A stretch of DNA of 64,000 nucleotides from NCBI GenBank assembly GCA_036925085.1, contig JAUPFP010000047.1, forward strand, positions 735,501 through 799,500, read 5' to 3'. Made by a program: the position numbers and the translations under genes. Below the pieces are notes generated by a model, which was not told the DNA's origin, made no database searches, and worked only from the letters and a program-made list of their open reading frames with translations. The stretch comes from Brachycybe producta. Taxonomy: Eukaryota; Arthropoda; Diplopoda; Playtdesmida; Andrognathidae. Shown piece after piece: positions 1 to 11,801 of the stretch (position 1 is its first letter; every line of letters begins with the position of its first letter).

Positions 1-192
1 TTCATCTTGCTTGGCCTGATCTTCAGGAGCACTCGAACTCGCAATCGCACCCGACGCAGACGATTGAGACGAAGTTGCTGGTACTTTGAAGTATAAACTC
101 AATTTTGGAATTTTCGCCAAAAGCTTTTCTTCTTCAGCTGCTTCTTTCCTTTTCTTTTTCGCTTTATCCCATCCACTGAGTTGAGACGTCAT
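1..192 (-). CDS. N-terminal fragment of a hAT-type / ZMYM1-like protein (runs off left edge)
   Basis: The minus strand is open for 64 codons from an ATG at 192 to the window edge. The peptide has a Lys/Arg/Glu-rich stretch at about residues 10-26, then a K-x-P-K-L-S-x-Y-F motif at residues 28-34, then a Ser/Ala-rich stretch. A basic/acidic start followed by PKL-S-x-F/Y-F is typical of animal zinc-finger MYM-type 1-like proteins and domesticated or active hAT transposases, just before their TTF-type zinc finger. That family call is from memory of the N-terminal pattern; the catalytic part lies outside the window. The frame stays open upstream to a second ATG at 288, adding a hydrophobic stretch, so the start is uncertain. 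I prefer 192 because the family resemblance begins there. It could be a transposon remnant rather than a host gene. Confidence 0.5.
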   Translation of the reverse strand, partial: MTSQLSGWDKAKKKRKEAAEEEKLLAKIPKLSLYFKVPATSSQSSASGAIASSSAPEDQAKQDE

Positions 193-288
193 AGCAAGCT
201 TGCGCAAAACCGAACAATAATAAAGTGTCAAGAATCCCCAAGATATTGCAAAAAACACAGTTAAATTACGAAGTAAACTGTTTAACAT

Positions 289-986
289 CGTCGTCTGTTT
301 TCATCTGGGCCTAGGGCCTATTTCAGAAATTTGCCTAATGCTGCAGCATCAATAGTACCCACCTTAATCAGGCAGTGGCTACTAATAATAGTGAATGTCT
401 AAATAACTATGCAGTAAGTGTACTACTAACTAGTCAACTTAAGCAAATGTGCTGCAGTCAATATCTGACTACAACTTGTAATTAGATAGGTTGAATAACA
501 GATTGATTATTCATGCAACTCGTGATTCACTAACTTATCTGAGTGTTTGAATCTGCGAGTCAGCTCTAACTCCCATATTCTTATCCTGAAGAACAGAAGA
601 TAGAAAGTTGAATTCTGTGCTGTAGATATAAACAGTTTGTTTTACTTGAAATAGAATGTTTAGAAATTGTTGAAGATTGCGAGTTGAAAAGTGAATGTAT
701 ATTTTTTTTAAATGATTCAAATCGGTGATTAAAAAAATCAAGATGCTTTGAATTATGATTTTATTCAGTGATAACTTTAATTTAAATCAATGAAGACTGA
801 CTCCAATGAACAAATTTTACCATAATTACTTTCTATTCACTTTTGTTCTGTGTTGTTGCCTACACTGTCTTGTGTGAGTTATGCTATTTTAGCATCATAA
901 AGTAATACAGAAACAAACTTGACCAACTTTGCCTCATGTCCATTGTTCAAATGCAACAATAGAAACAACTTAAGACTCGTAAATCT
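289..986. other. AT-rich non-coding stretch
   Basis: No supported gene. It would be the 5' flank of the leftmost coding piece if that starts at 192 or 288. A short perfect hairpin around 885-900 (ATGCTA / TAGCAT arms) is the only local structure noticed. Confidence 0.5.
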
Positions 987-1082
987 ACATTCTGCCACGA
1001 CCGCATTCTGCGAAGACTGCATTCTGCGAAGACTGCATTCTGCCAAGGCCGCATTCTGATAAGACCGCATTCTGTTAACTTG
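987..1082. repeat. 16-bp minisatellite, six units
   Basis: The core GCATTCTG recurs at 1003, 1019, 1035, 1051 and 1067, exactly every 16 bases, with a degenerate first unit at 987. Unit consensus is about GACTGCATTCTGCGAA. Open frames across it on the minus strand are repeat translations, not genes. Confidence 0.85.
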
Positions 1083-2558
1083 TAAGACTGCAGACTGTAA
1101 CGATTGTAACGAAATGTGCAGAATATGTTGATGATTGTGTGATCATAATGACATGATATCAAACAGCTGAAACTAACCATACTTTGTCATTAAATTGAAC
1201 ATGACGTGTCGTTATGATGACAGTCTTGAAAGGATGTGATTATGAACTATAAATACAGCATAAGGCTGTAAGCCATGGCAGTAGGGCATTCCTTCACCTC
1301 AAATGATGCCAGATGTACAACATCTGTAAAGAATCTTGAGGTGGTGATGTTGGCATTGAAACAAAGCCGGATCGATGGGCAACTTATAATAATAATAAAA
1401 AAAAACAGTACAATGGGATATTTGACCTATCACAGGAACAAAACACCATTGGAAAAATTGAGTTCATGGCAATAACAATATACAAAGAAAAACGCACAAG
1501 AGATCATACAATGTACTGTGTACGTGCACAAATACAAACGCAGATTCCTCAAAAAAGGTATTCTCTATATAATAGGCATACTATGTAAAGAATGCGTGTG
1601 TCTAATTTATAAATAGGCTTATGTTGAAACCATACATTGAGAATCACAAGTTTGTATCTTAAATATTGTTTACATATTGAACATAGGATTCAGATTGCAG
1701 GCACATTTTTCCCTTTTATACAAGTTTGTAATAGAAGAAAGGATATACATGTAATATGTATTACAAAAAGATACCTTGTACGATATTAGTTTTCTTATTT
1801 TCTTTACCACCCTTTCATCATCATCATCATCATCTTCATCATTTTGCTCCTTTCTCCATCTTCTATAATATATAATATATATATAATGTATATTTATAAT
1901 TATTTACATTGCATGATGCTGTTGATGATTTTATCGACCAGATGCTACTTAATTAGCCAAAAAAAAGGATAGTGAAAAAATGAAATTAAATTAAAAGGGT
2001 GTATTTTACATTGTGTTTTAGTCCACGTTTTTTTAGTGTCTTACTATATAAATTGATAATCACCCGGAAGCTTAATTTGCATTAATCGACTAGTGTCTAT
2101 GTTTTACATTTGCTTCCTATTGTCTTGTGTTATAAACTGTGTTTATGTAAAAAAAAAAGTTTAATGTTTTGTGTTTTGTGTTCATTAATAGGTAATTTTT
2201 TTTTTTTTTTTTAGTTTTGCAAACAGTTTTTACAGCTAATTTCACTTTTAACTCTGGGATACTCAAAGATATGAAGAATAACTTAAAATATGCTTCAGAA
2301 ATTATAACAGAGTGAGTGAATCACCTCAGGTGATTGTTCATGTAAGCTCGTATTACCAATAAACCTTTTATGGACAAAACATATGTAAAAAAAAAGTGAA
2401 ATTTCGTTATTTTTTCAAAATACCAATATGAAAATACATTTGCATTTTTCAGCTATTCTTCTAGTTTCTAAAACGCATTAAAATTGTTCTTAATGTTGCT
2501 TTTTAAATGAAAAATAATTCAGAATTCTGAGATCGTTTTTATTTAAAACTATATTTGA
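1083..2558. other. AT-rich non-coding stretch
   Basis: No gene seen. It contains a CAT/CATC-rich run near 1815-1850, an AT-rich simple stretch near 1867-1905 and poly-T tracts near 2190-2210. A short near-perfect palindrome lies at about 2320-2336. Confidence 0.5.
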
Positions 2559-3109
2559 AGAGACCATTAGCTCCAGAAATTTATTTTCAAAATATTGTCA
2601 AGACTTACACAACGATTGTCAAAACGATTTTTAAAATTAAAAATAAGTCAATAAAACCATAAAAAAACTTAAAAATGAAGTGATTTTTCCTTAGTCACCA
2701 AACGACGCCATTTTAAATTTCCAAAAGCGAAAGTCCCCCGGACTCCCCCCATTTTTGTGGCAAAGGTTGTCACCTCACATTTCCAGAATTCCTTAATCAA
2801 ATACATGTATTCTCTATTCATATTCAACTCAATACAACCTTCCATGTGGAATAATTCAAATATTAAACCCATAGTACTTTGAAATGAAAGTAATGTGAGG
2901 TGACAACACGCCGCATACTTTGAGGGGTTTTGTTGCCAATGTCTGTTGTTTGGTGGCGCATCTATCTGATTAAAGTTCATTTACATGAAGTCAACTGATT
3001 TTTAATTTTTTAAATTATATTAATGACTTATTTTAAATTTTAAAAATCGTTTTGGTAATAATTTTTGGCAATATTTTGACAATAAATTTCTGGAGGTAAT
3101 GGTCTCTTT
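2559..3109. mobile_element. MITE-like inverted-repeat element, family A, copy 1
   Basis: About 550 bp bounded by inverted repeats of roughly 100 bp. The left arm begins AGAGACCATTAGCTCC, and the reverse complement of the right arm begins AGAGACCATTACCTCC. Both continue with AGAAATTTATT, a CAAAATATTG motif and AAAACGATTTTTAAAAT. There is no transposase; the 103-codon minus-strand frame inside (2669-2980) is best read as incidental. A second, diverged copy in the opposite orientation lies at 9506-9889 and 23548-23597. The superfamily is not assigned because a clean target duplication is not visible. Confidence 0.75.
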
Positions 3110-6100
3110 AAGGTTATCACCATGAAAATATTCTTACAATTATTATTAAGTAGTTTTAAAATGTAAACGCCTCTCAAACACTTTATATTTTGCATTGGTT
3201 ACCTACAATAAAACATCTTACTGAGGTTCAAATGAGACAACTTTTAAAAACTTTTTTTAAACGATAATCTTGTGTATCCTACAGTATACAGTATATCATA
3301 TATTGTAAATATGACAACCAGAAAAATTGGCAAGCGTACAGATGATGGGGTACGGATTTTATGACATATTTAATAGTCTGTGGGTCAAGTGTCCATAAAG
3401 AGCAAAAATAATTGATTAGAGAGAAGTAGGGTGGAGTTTTTTTTTCTTCACCTTGATAGATATCTTGATTGATATATGTGTAGCTATTAAAAGCTGCTGC
3501 TGGGCTGAGTAATCACATATGGCGGTGGTAGTGGTGGTGGTGCTGATGGTGAGCTATCAATTGATTAACTCTTTTTTTTCTCTTGTTCTTCATTCTCTTT
3601 TGAGATTATACCGAGCCCTATTTGGCCCCAGTTTCTATAACATGCATATTAATTTAATGCACTTTGACAAAATCCTCTGCAATTAGTCAGATTTGTGTTT
3701 CATAACTCAACACACATTAAATTGCTTGTCTTGTTAATTTCTACATGGTGTTCAGAATGTCCAAAATTCTGTTTTGATTAATTTTCAAATAGCAATAGAG
3801 GGGGGGGGGGAGCTTTTTATATTGCTGCTAAACAGTTTTTAATAGTTGTCAGTCAAAATTGACGTCAATATTTATCACGAGGGAGAGAATGTTTGCACTG
3901 TAATTAAAAATTGAACAACTTTGAATTTAATCTATGAAAATGGGTAAAATGTTGCATGCTCATGAATATGAACGGTGATAAACACAAATATGACATCGGT
4001 TTATGACGAAGAGTGCTTACAACAACAAAATTATGTTAAGCTTGCTCGGAATGGTACGAAACAAGCATTCGGACATTGGAGCAAATAATTAGTTCAATTC
4101 AGTAATTATTTTTATTGCATCATAACTCCATTGCAAACTAATTATTGTATTAGTTAATTATCATTATGAATTTGTGATGTCTCTTATTGCCACCATTGAA
4201 ATTGTCGAGTTCAACTGCTAAATGTATAGCTGGCATACCGCTTATGTGCAGACTGCAGAGGTTCAACGTCTTTCCATAGCAATACACTGCAACCACATCT
4301 CCGCCGGCGGTGGTTGTTTTCGACTTCAGAAGTCACTCACTAAAAACAATTTAAAACCATTCAGATTCCAAGAAATGTGATACTGCAGATCAGCCGATTA
4401 TGACGGTTGTCAGTTACATATTACTTTTTGAACAGGCTAGAGTCGCTAGAAGTTAGATTTTGATGCAAAAATGCAGTACTTAATGACTTCTTTGCTTGAA
4501 ATTGTAATGAAAAAAAAAACAATTCAAGCAGCACTAGCTTGATACCACATTTCTTTACAGTTCTGCACTCATTATTCACTGATCTTAGCACTGTGATTTC
4601 GGCTTTTGCATTTTTTGTTTCCTTTTTTTAGTAGTAGACCTAAATATTAAGTGCTTGTAATTTCCTGTCCATCACTTTGCTTTATTTCTTACCCCTGTGT
4701 TTTCATCTTGAAACTATATGTTGTAGTTTTTTATTGCTGTAATTTTATTTGTTGTAGTCTAGTTCGTAATTTCATTTGTTTTGACATCTGAAGTAATGTA
4801 AATTACGTTTTGTTTGATTTTTAGGCTGATGCATTAAATTACATGCTGATTATCCATTGACATGGGTTCTTTTGGCCATGGCAGTATGCTTATTACTTAT
4901 GCGAACTGTAAGTAATAAGTATATGTGCTATGCATTGAATTTAGCAATGTTTCTTCTTATTAGTTGCAAACTAACAAACAACATTTATTCTAAGCACACA
5001 CGCACATTGTTGTATATATACTACTGTATGTAGTTGTTTGTTTATAATGGTTTTAACTTAATACTTTCAATAATATACATTTTCTTGTTGCACTCCATTT
5101 GGATTTAATATTTCCGCTTTTGTGAAATACTACAATTGTTTAATGGCATAAGTTTGTTGTTATAATGTATAGATAGCTTCCACAGTTTGTAACAACTGAA
5201 AAGAAAGAAAAGAGGGAGAAAGAGAGAGAAGAAATGACTGAAATAAAATGAGGGGAGGCTGAATGGATGAAATTTGTATTTGTCCAAGTTAGCTATTATA
5301 AGACATATATGAAAGTGATTCATGTTATGACTGTGATAACAATCATAACATCTTCAGTTTTTATTTATAAGCCATCAAAACAAGTAATATAGTATATTTC
5401 GCAATTGAAATTGCTTACTGTTTTTAACGGTTGTTTTTGAAGTCTGGTCTTCAGTCGTCTCTATACACATTTCCATGCTTCAGAAGATTCTTCTTCTTTC
5501 TAAATGGTTTTTGTTGCATTTTTCTGTATTGCTTTAACCTATTAAAAATAGAAATGGTCAGAAAATTGTTATGCATTTTGTAAATTGAATCATGTTTACA
5601 TGATGTTAGTCATGTAAAGTTTGCAAGATTGTCTTTTTTCTTATGATTTCTATGAACAATATATAACCTTGTTCTTGGTCTTCTTAGTTACATGTATGAT
5701 TAGACTTTTGGTGATCGTGATATAAATATTAATGCTGAAGGCTGTGTTGTTGATCAACAACAAATTGCAGTCTTGTCTTCTCCTTCCCTTCTTTTTTTCT
5801 TCTTCTTCTTGTGTTTACAAGATACTTGGTAATTATGCAAATATTCATGTTGTGGATGTGCGTGAGCAAACAGTCAACTAAATTCAGCTGAGAATTTCTC
5901 TGTGTGTGTTTTTTTTCCATATATTTATTATATGTATTTTTGAATTTACTTTCTTTCTCTCTTTTGCATTCATAATCGTTGAAAAATCTTGCCGTTAGGG
6001 AGAGATAGAGAAAGAGAATTTGGTTAGTGGTGGTTATAATATAAAATGTATATGAAGTCTTCATCATGTCATCTTCAGTTTTTGACTCCTTCTTTTTCGG

Positions 6101-6213
6101 TCTCTTTTTCTCTTATGTTTCTTTTAATCTAAAACTCTTTTCTGAATGCTATATATTATAGCATTTCAGCCTTATTTTCTATAACTCCTATTCGATTTCA
6201 TCCATTCCTCTCT

Positions 6214-6244
<31 letters not shown>

Positions 6245-6657
6245 CTCTCTATCTCTGCCTTGAAGCCAAAATCAATTACGACGGATCAAGGCATGCAACT
6301 GTGCATGACAGCAGGAATTTCTACTGTCCTCTCCAGAGACAATTTTATTGTTAAGGTCATTACTTATCTGGATGTTCCATACATTGCAAAGTTAATAAAC
6401 ACAAACATCCTCATCTATAACCTTATATATTTTTACTGTACATAATATATCTCCTCATCCTCTTCAATCCTATACCGGGTACTGTGTGTGTGTGGGTTTT
6501 TTCAGGGCTTTCGTTGCAACCTCATTTTGAACTTCTGTTTCTGTTTGCGTTTGCTATGATCAACTAAACAGACTTGTTGTCAAAATAAGAAATGATTTTT
6601 GTGTGATATATATACTAGTATATTTCATATTTTCTATTTCTCACAAACCTTTACGTA
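3110..6657. other. AT-rich non-coding stretch
   Basis: No gene, RNA or transposon recognised. Notable composition features are a G-run at about 3800-3809 and a CT-rich stretch at about 6208-6255. GGTGGT-type triplets occur near 3522-3545. Short ORFs here have no recognisable motif and skewed AT-driven composition. Confidence 0.45.
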
Positions 6658-6910
6658 AAGCCTGAGGTCACACTACTGGATAAAATTGTAGAACAATTTT
6701 GAAGAACATGTCGTATACAATCTGAAAATTTATGCAAAGTTTAGATTATGTCGTAAAAGTCGCAAGTTATTTTTATTTTATTAATCTTAATCATTAGTAC
6801 AATAATGATATCCACAGTAGCAACAACCCATGAAAGTGATAGTCATCTATTTTTCACCAGTTGAAATTTTCAAAAAATTCAAATTTTCTTCCCCGTGGAA
6901 ACAAGGCCTT
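6658..6910. mobile_element. Candidate degenerate MITE
   Basis: Imperfect inverted repeats of about 45-50 bp. The left end reads AAGCCTGAGGTCACACTACT, and the reverse complement of the right end reads AAGGCCTTGTTTCCACGGGG; both then enter matching AT-rich arms. The AAGGCCTGGTCACAC-type terminus is common in small non-autonomous elements of marine invertebrates. There is no coding capacity and no clear target duplication. Confidence 0.4.
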
Positions 6911-9505
6911 ACAGTGAAATTCCTCATTAACACAGTAAACGAAAGCTGTTTTTGAAAAAAATCTTCAAAAAATGCTCCACTTTAGTATGGAAAACCTGGA
7001 CAAGTCAGGGCATTTCAGAAATGAAAATCGGTGGCAACTCTGTTCTTATTTTGCATTTGTTATTGTGATTATATGTTGAAAAACAAATTACAAAATGTGA
7101 TCTAAAATAGAGAAATGAAAATGATTAATTGTGAATATCCCACTTATTAAGGAACTTTATATTTTTAAATGCAAGATTTCTATTGTGCCTATACAAAAAC
7201 AAACTTTGACACATCCTATATGCAAAATTAAAAGTTTTTAACTGATCTACCTGAAAATACTAAAGAAAAGTCGCGGAAAAATCGCAAAAGTCATAAAAAA
7301 CGTAAAAAAAAAACCCCTGCCTCCGTGCGTTTTAATTAAAAAATGAACATACTTCGTTAAAGAAAAACTTAAGAAGCCCTACACACTGCGCCTATTATAA
7401 TGTTATAGGCCATGTATGCATTCTTAATTGCTTCAAAAGCTTGACCTCTTTCTACAATGCATCCACTATATTATTCTCTTTCGTGCAAGTTGCATGACGG
7501 GTTTACAGTGTACTAGTAGCTTATTAATATGCAGAATACCGTGCCTGTAAATATGAATGTGTAGTTTTTGGATCTTTCTGAATCTTAAATGTATTTATTG
7601 TTTTTTTTCTGCATTTATATTCAATTTTAGATGGGAGTTGTGTAACAAATTTCAGTAGGTAAACATTTGATATTAGTTCTTTTACATGTAATCTGATGTA
7701 AACATATACAATACCTATATTATGTGTATTTATCATATTTATGACATTTTTATGGATGGAAGGAATGACTCCTGTTTGAAAGTAAACGATTGCGTGTTTA
7801 GTATTGCGATATGGTTTTCTAGTATGCCAGCACATTACTGTCCATTAATACAACATTTCAATAGCATTATCAAACTAATATTTCTTTTCAAATGGAAAGT
7901 ATTGATTCAATAATCTGAAAAAGTTATAATGGTTTGCTAGCGGCGATTTGGGTTTTTCAGATGGTGTTGAAAGCTTAAAAGGTTTTTTTGTTTTTGTTTT
8001 GATAAGAACATTATGCCATGATTGTTGTTTGTTATGATTGTTGTTTTCAACTACAGATAGAAAACAATTCAACCTGCAATCACAAACAGCACTGTTTTTA
8101 TTTTCTTCTTTCCATTCTCATTTTTCTCAAATCATATGTCGCTAGTCAAAACCTCTTGTCAGAATTGTCACATCATGTGATTTAAGGCCTCGAGTTTGTA
8201 GTAAAGTAGACAGTGGACACAAAATATCTGTTCTTCGTGTTGAATGAATATCAATCATTTAAACAACAAAAAAATATATGATATACTATATATCAGACGT
8301 TAGTATTTTTTGTTTTGAAGTTTGGCTTTGCGATTTCAGTAAATATATGTCCCTATTTGTTACACTCTCTTAATCTTCTAGCAACTTGTATGGTCGATAA
8401 ATGTTATTATGTTTAATTTTATTTTGAAGCTCTAAATTTTGTTCCCTCTAAGTAACAATTGTTTAATATATGAGAAAGTCATTAGAAAAAAGTGTTTGCG
8501 CTTAAAGGCACTTGTCAAAAATAAAGAAGAAACACACAAAGTTTTCATTAACAAGTCATTTGTGTCTGTTGTTATGTTATGTTTCACATTACTCGCGAGC
8601 ATGTGCCACTGCGACACCGGGAGTCTCTTTTAATATTTTCCTGTCATATAGGCTGTGATATAAATTTATTCTTGGAATATGAGAAAAAGTTTGAAACGAA
8701 ATATTTCATGGCACTTTTACCAATTGCTTTCGAAATAGAAAAGGAGAGAGAGAGAGAGAAAAAAAAAAAGGATTTATAGAGCTACTTGATGGTTAATGTA
8801 ATTGGAGTCATTTTTTTTTCTGTTGTGCAATTGCAACAATGCTAAGTATTCATCACTGCTACATATGACAGCTTCTTTCTTTACAATTTACACTGTGAAT
8901 AACTTTGAAATATTTGCAGTTTTTATTTTTTTCTGCGTGGGTGAACATATTTTGTTCAAGGCGCCTTTAAGTCTTCCTATTTATTTACTACTATATTGAA
9001 TTGAGTGTGCTAAATGCGGAATAATATGCAGGATTTGTACATAAATTGTAATTTACTAAATCGTTTCTTAAAAAAAAGTACGAATTTATATTGGAATACA
9101 GCAAATTTATGTATAGGTATTGTCAGATTCGTAAATTATGAAGTTGCTAACGGTCTGTTGACATTTGACAAAAGTGAACTGTTTGTTGTATTCAAACATT
9201 GCTCTATTTAGGTGCCGTATTCCATTGCATGAAGTAGGTAAACAATGTTAAAATGTGCTATATTGCTAGTGCTTTTATTGTATCGGCGCGGCCATTGTGA
9301 ATTGCAACGTTGTACAGTTTTAATTTTGTTTTCGAACTTTAATAATAATTTTTCGGTTAAATTTATTTATTTTTTATTGAAAAACATTTTAATTTTTATA
9401 TAACGGATAGGGTGGCTCGGGCAATGCTTGCACTGGCCCTGTCGAATTTCTGACTCTTATAGCTGTACATTTTTATTAACATAGAAACCTATACAGAGTC
9501 CACTT
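6911..9505. other. AT-rich non-coding stretch
   Basis: No supported gene. A GA-rich run lies at about 8745-8770. Overlapping short frames around 8430-9210 show no domain or motif and are treated as chance. Confidence 0.45.
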
Positions 9506-9889
9506 TAAAGAGGCCTTTTACCTCCAGAAATTTCTTTTCAAAATATTGTCAAGAATTATTCAACGATTACGAAAACGATTTTTAAAATTTAAAATAAGTG
9601 ATTAATATAATTTAAAAAAATTAAAAATCAGTTGACTTCATGTAAATGAACTTTATCAGATAGATGCGCCACCAAACAACAGACATTGTCAACAAAACCG
9701 CCCAAAGTCTACTCCTCTACTAGAATTCTGATGTGTTGTCACCAGCTCACATTACTTTCATTTGAATGTACCATGGATTTAATATTTGAATTATTCCACA
9801 TGGAATGTTGTATTATGTTTAATACATATAGAGAATACATGTATTTCATTAAGGAATTCTGGAAATGTGAGGTGACAACCTATGCTATT
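9506..9889. mobile_element. MITE family A, copy 2, left part (interrupted)
   Basis: Begins AAAGAGGCCTTTTACCTCC and follows the reverse complement of copy 1 (2559-3109) through the terminal arm and the internal segment with the GATAGATGCGCCACCAAAC motif. Homology stops after GACAACCT near 9889. The opposite terminus appears on the far side of retrotransposon E1, at 23548-23597. Confidence 0.7.
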
Positions 9890-10750
9890 CCACACTATAT
9901 AACCCAAAGGTGTTGCTCAGTCATCTAAGATATCAATGTAAAAAATCACAACACAACTAGAACATAAATAATACTCTAACTTTTTTTGTTTTAAAATCGG
10001 GCCATAATTTTTGGAGAATTGGCCCTTTGAAGTTTCACTGTTTTGCTGAAAATGATGCAAATTCAAAACATGCTAACTACAAAACTACTAAAGATAGTAC
10101 AATGGTTGATAGCTCAAAATTAACGTCTTAACAGTGGGAAGAAAAGAGTACTTCATCATCTTTTCATTATTTTAAAATTTAGGGTGTCAAATTACACGTT
10201 TATTTTTTAGCATTTTGGTCAAATTTGACCCCGTTTTAGGCCGTGTTGGGGTCAAAGGTCAGAGTTTATATTTTTGCAGTTATACACTTGAGTCTACTCT
10301 AGTATGTGGCACTATTTCTTTGATTGAACTATGGCTGCAACATAATAAAAAATTAGCCAAAACTTTGAAAAATCCAATTTGGGTGACCTTTGACCCTGAT
10401 TTTCGCCCTGTGGTGGTCCACCTACAAAAAAACTAATTATGCTATGTGAAAGTTCATTACATTTCCTTTCCAGTGATGTAAAAACCATAAATGACATTTT
10501 ACAGGTGAAGAAGTGACAATTTTTTAAAGTTTCTTTAGTAGTTTTGTTGTTAGCATTTTTTGAAGTTGCATCATTTTCAGCAAAACAGTTAAACTTCAAA
10601 GGGCCAATTCTCCAAAAATTATGGTCCGATTTAAAAACAAAAAAAATTAGAGCATCTTTTTATGTTCTAGTTTTGTTATGATTTTTTACATTAACATCTG
10701 TGATGATCAAGCAACAAAATTTGAAATTTTGGGTGAATTAGTGTAGAATG
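9890..10750. repeat. Long inverted-repeat element nested in MITE A copy 2
   Basis: Sequence from about 9890 to 10100 is matched in inverted orientation by about 10500-10750. Landmarks present in both arms are CTGAAAATGATGCA, AAGTTT/AAACTT next to GGGCCAATTCTCC (or its complement), TGTAAAAAATCA and TTCTACACTA/TTCCACACTA. Arms are about 200 bp and imperfect, with an internal segment of about 400 bp carrying GGTGACCTTTGACC-type sequence. No transposase was seen. It is probably a foldback or MITE insertion. Confidence 0.65.
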
Positions 10751-10799
10751 GCTCTATTTTAAAAATTGTTTTGGCATTTTTTTGTTATCTTTTGTCTTG

Positions 10800-10922
10800 A
10801 TAGTATTGGGGGGCAGGGTAGGGAGGTATCGACTGGACATTTCCCAACCACCCCAAGCATGAAGTGAAACCCGTCTATAAAAATACTTAAAACTACAGTG
10901 TGATTATAAACGATAATTCTTC
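10800..10922. repeat. Degenerate LTR remnant related to the E2 LTR
   Basis: GGGGGGCAGGGTAGGGAGG followed by CCACCCCAAGCATGAAGTG and CTACAGTGTG tracks the terminal 130 bp of the E2 LTR (26961-27085: GGCAGGGAGTC, then CCACCCCCAAGCATGAGGTG, then TTACAGGGTG). It is diverged and truncated, so it is an older relative of E2. E1 inserted immediately to its right. Confidence 0.5.
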
Positions 10923-10926
10923 AATT

Positions 10927-11724
10927 TGTAACGTCCCGCCGGACCGTCACAATACCCCAGTAAGCAAACCCCAAAAACAGCGTTAAACTTACCGCACAAC
11001 CGGCTCCTCACGGGGACGGGATCGTATCCGTAGCCGTCTCCCACACGGTGCTCCTGGGTTGTGCCGGCTCCACGGAGCCACTCCCGACGGACACGACGAA
11101 AGACCACGCCGCCACGCCGAGAATATTGCGGTAGAACACCGGTTCTACCGCGAGCCGACACGAGGACCGGCCGAAACAAGTCGGTAATAGGACGGTGGTG
11201 ATTTCCCCAAACCAGAAACCCACCCCCCTCGCGATACTCCCCAAGAAAAGACACGACACAGTAGTAAGATGATAAAAGTGATTTAATTACACTTACGATG
11301 TGTGATGAGTAAAATGATGGCAGTAATTATATTTACACAACTTGGCTGGATACCTTATCCAGCCAAGCCCCCATAAATATATACAAAGCAAAGGCCAACA
11401 GGCCAAAGGCACAAAAGATGAAGTCAGAAGCACTGGCCAGTGGAGGTCTACCTGACCTCCACCCACAGGTCTAGTCTTGATAGCTGCCTACAACCAACTG
11501 CCCAGATCCTGTGGTTGACTAGGCCACAGGAAACCTCCAGGCAACTCCACCTGGAGGGGACAGAGGTCACTACTGACCTCTCACCCATAGACTTCATGGT
11601 GAGAGGTCTGCTGGCACCAAAATGGCGTCCGTCCCAACAGCCTACTGTAGCTGTCAGGCAGACCACCATAGGGAAATTCGTCTGCTCCATCAAAATTAAA
11701 ATTGGAGCAGACCAGGTTGCCACA
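10927..11724 (-). repeat. E1 3' LTR
   Basis: 798 bp, the left-hand copy. It differs from the right-hand copy by about six substitutions and a 2-bp TA indel in the AT-rich TATA region. It carries a perfect 12-bp-arm palindrome at 11341-11367, intact only in this copy. Confidence 0.95.
11282..11287 (-). promoter_or_regulatory. Candidate poly(A) signal ATTAAA in E1 3' LTR
   Basis: ATTAAA in element orientation, about 90 bp downstream of the TATA-like stretch (11371-11386). That is the expected order for U3-R-U5. It is a variant signal and was not tested. Confidence 0.4.
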
Positions 11725-11725
11725 A

Positions 11726-11740
11726 TCCTCTCAACTTCCC
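11726..11740 (-). promoter_or_regulatory. E1 polypurine tract
   Basis: In element orientation GGGAAGTTGAGAGGA sits one base before the TGTGGC start of the 3' LTR. That is the position and composition expected of the plus-strand primer. Confidence 0.6.
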
Positions 11741-11801
11741 TGTTCCGTCTCGGGAACAGGTCAGTCAAGCCAGCCAGGATTGCTCCCCGAACCTGACCTT
11801 C

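Noticed and set aside
2669-2980. 103-codon minus-strand frame, similar to a plus-strand frame at 9686-9928
   Set aside because: Both lie in inverted copies of the same MITE; similarity follows from DNA homology and there is no known domain.
11448-11796. Frames of 106-118 codons in the E1 LTR on both strands
   Set aside because: Present in both LTR copies, overlapping in both orientations, no motif.
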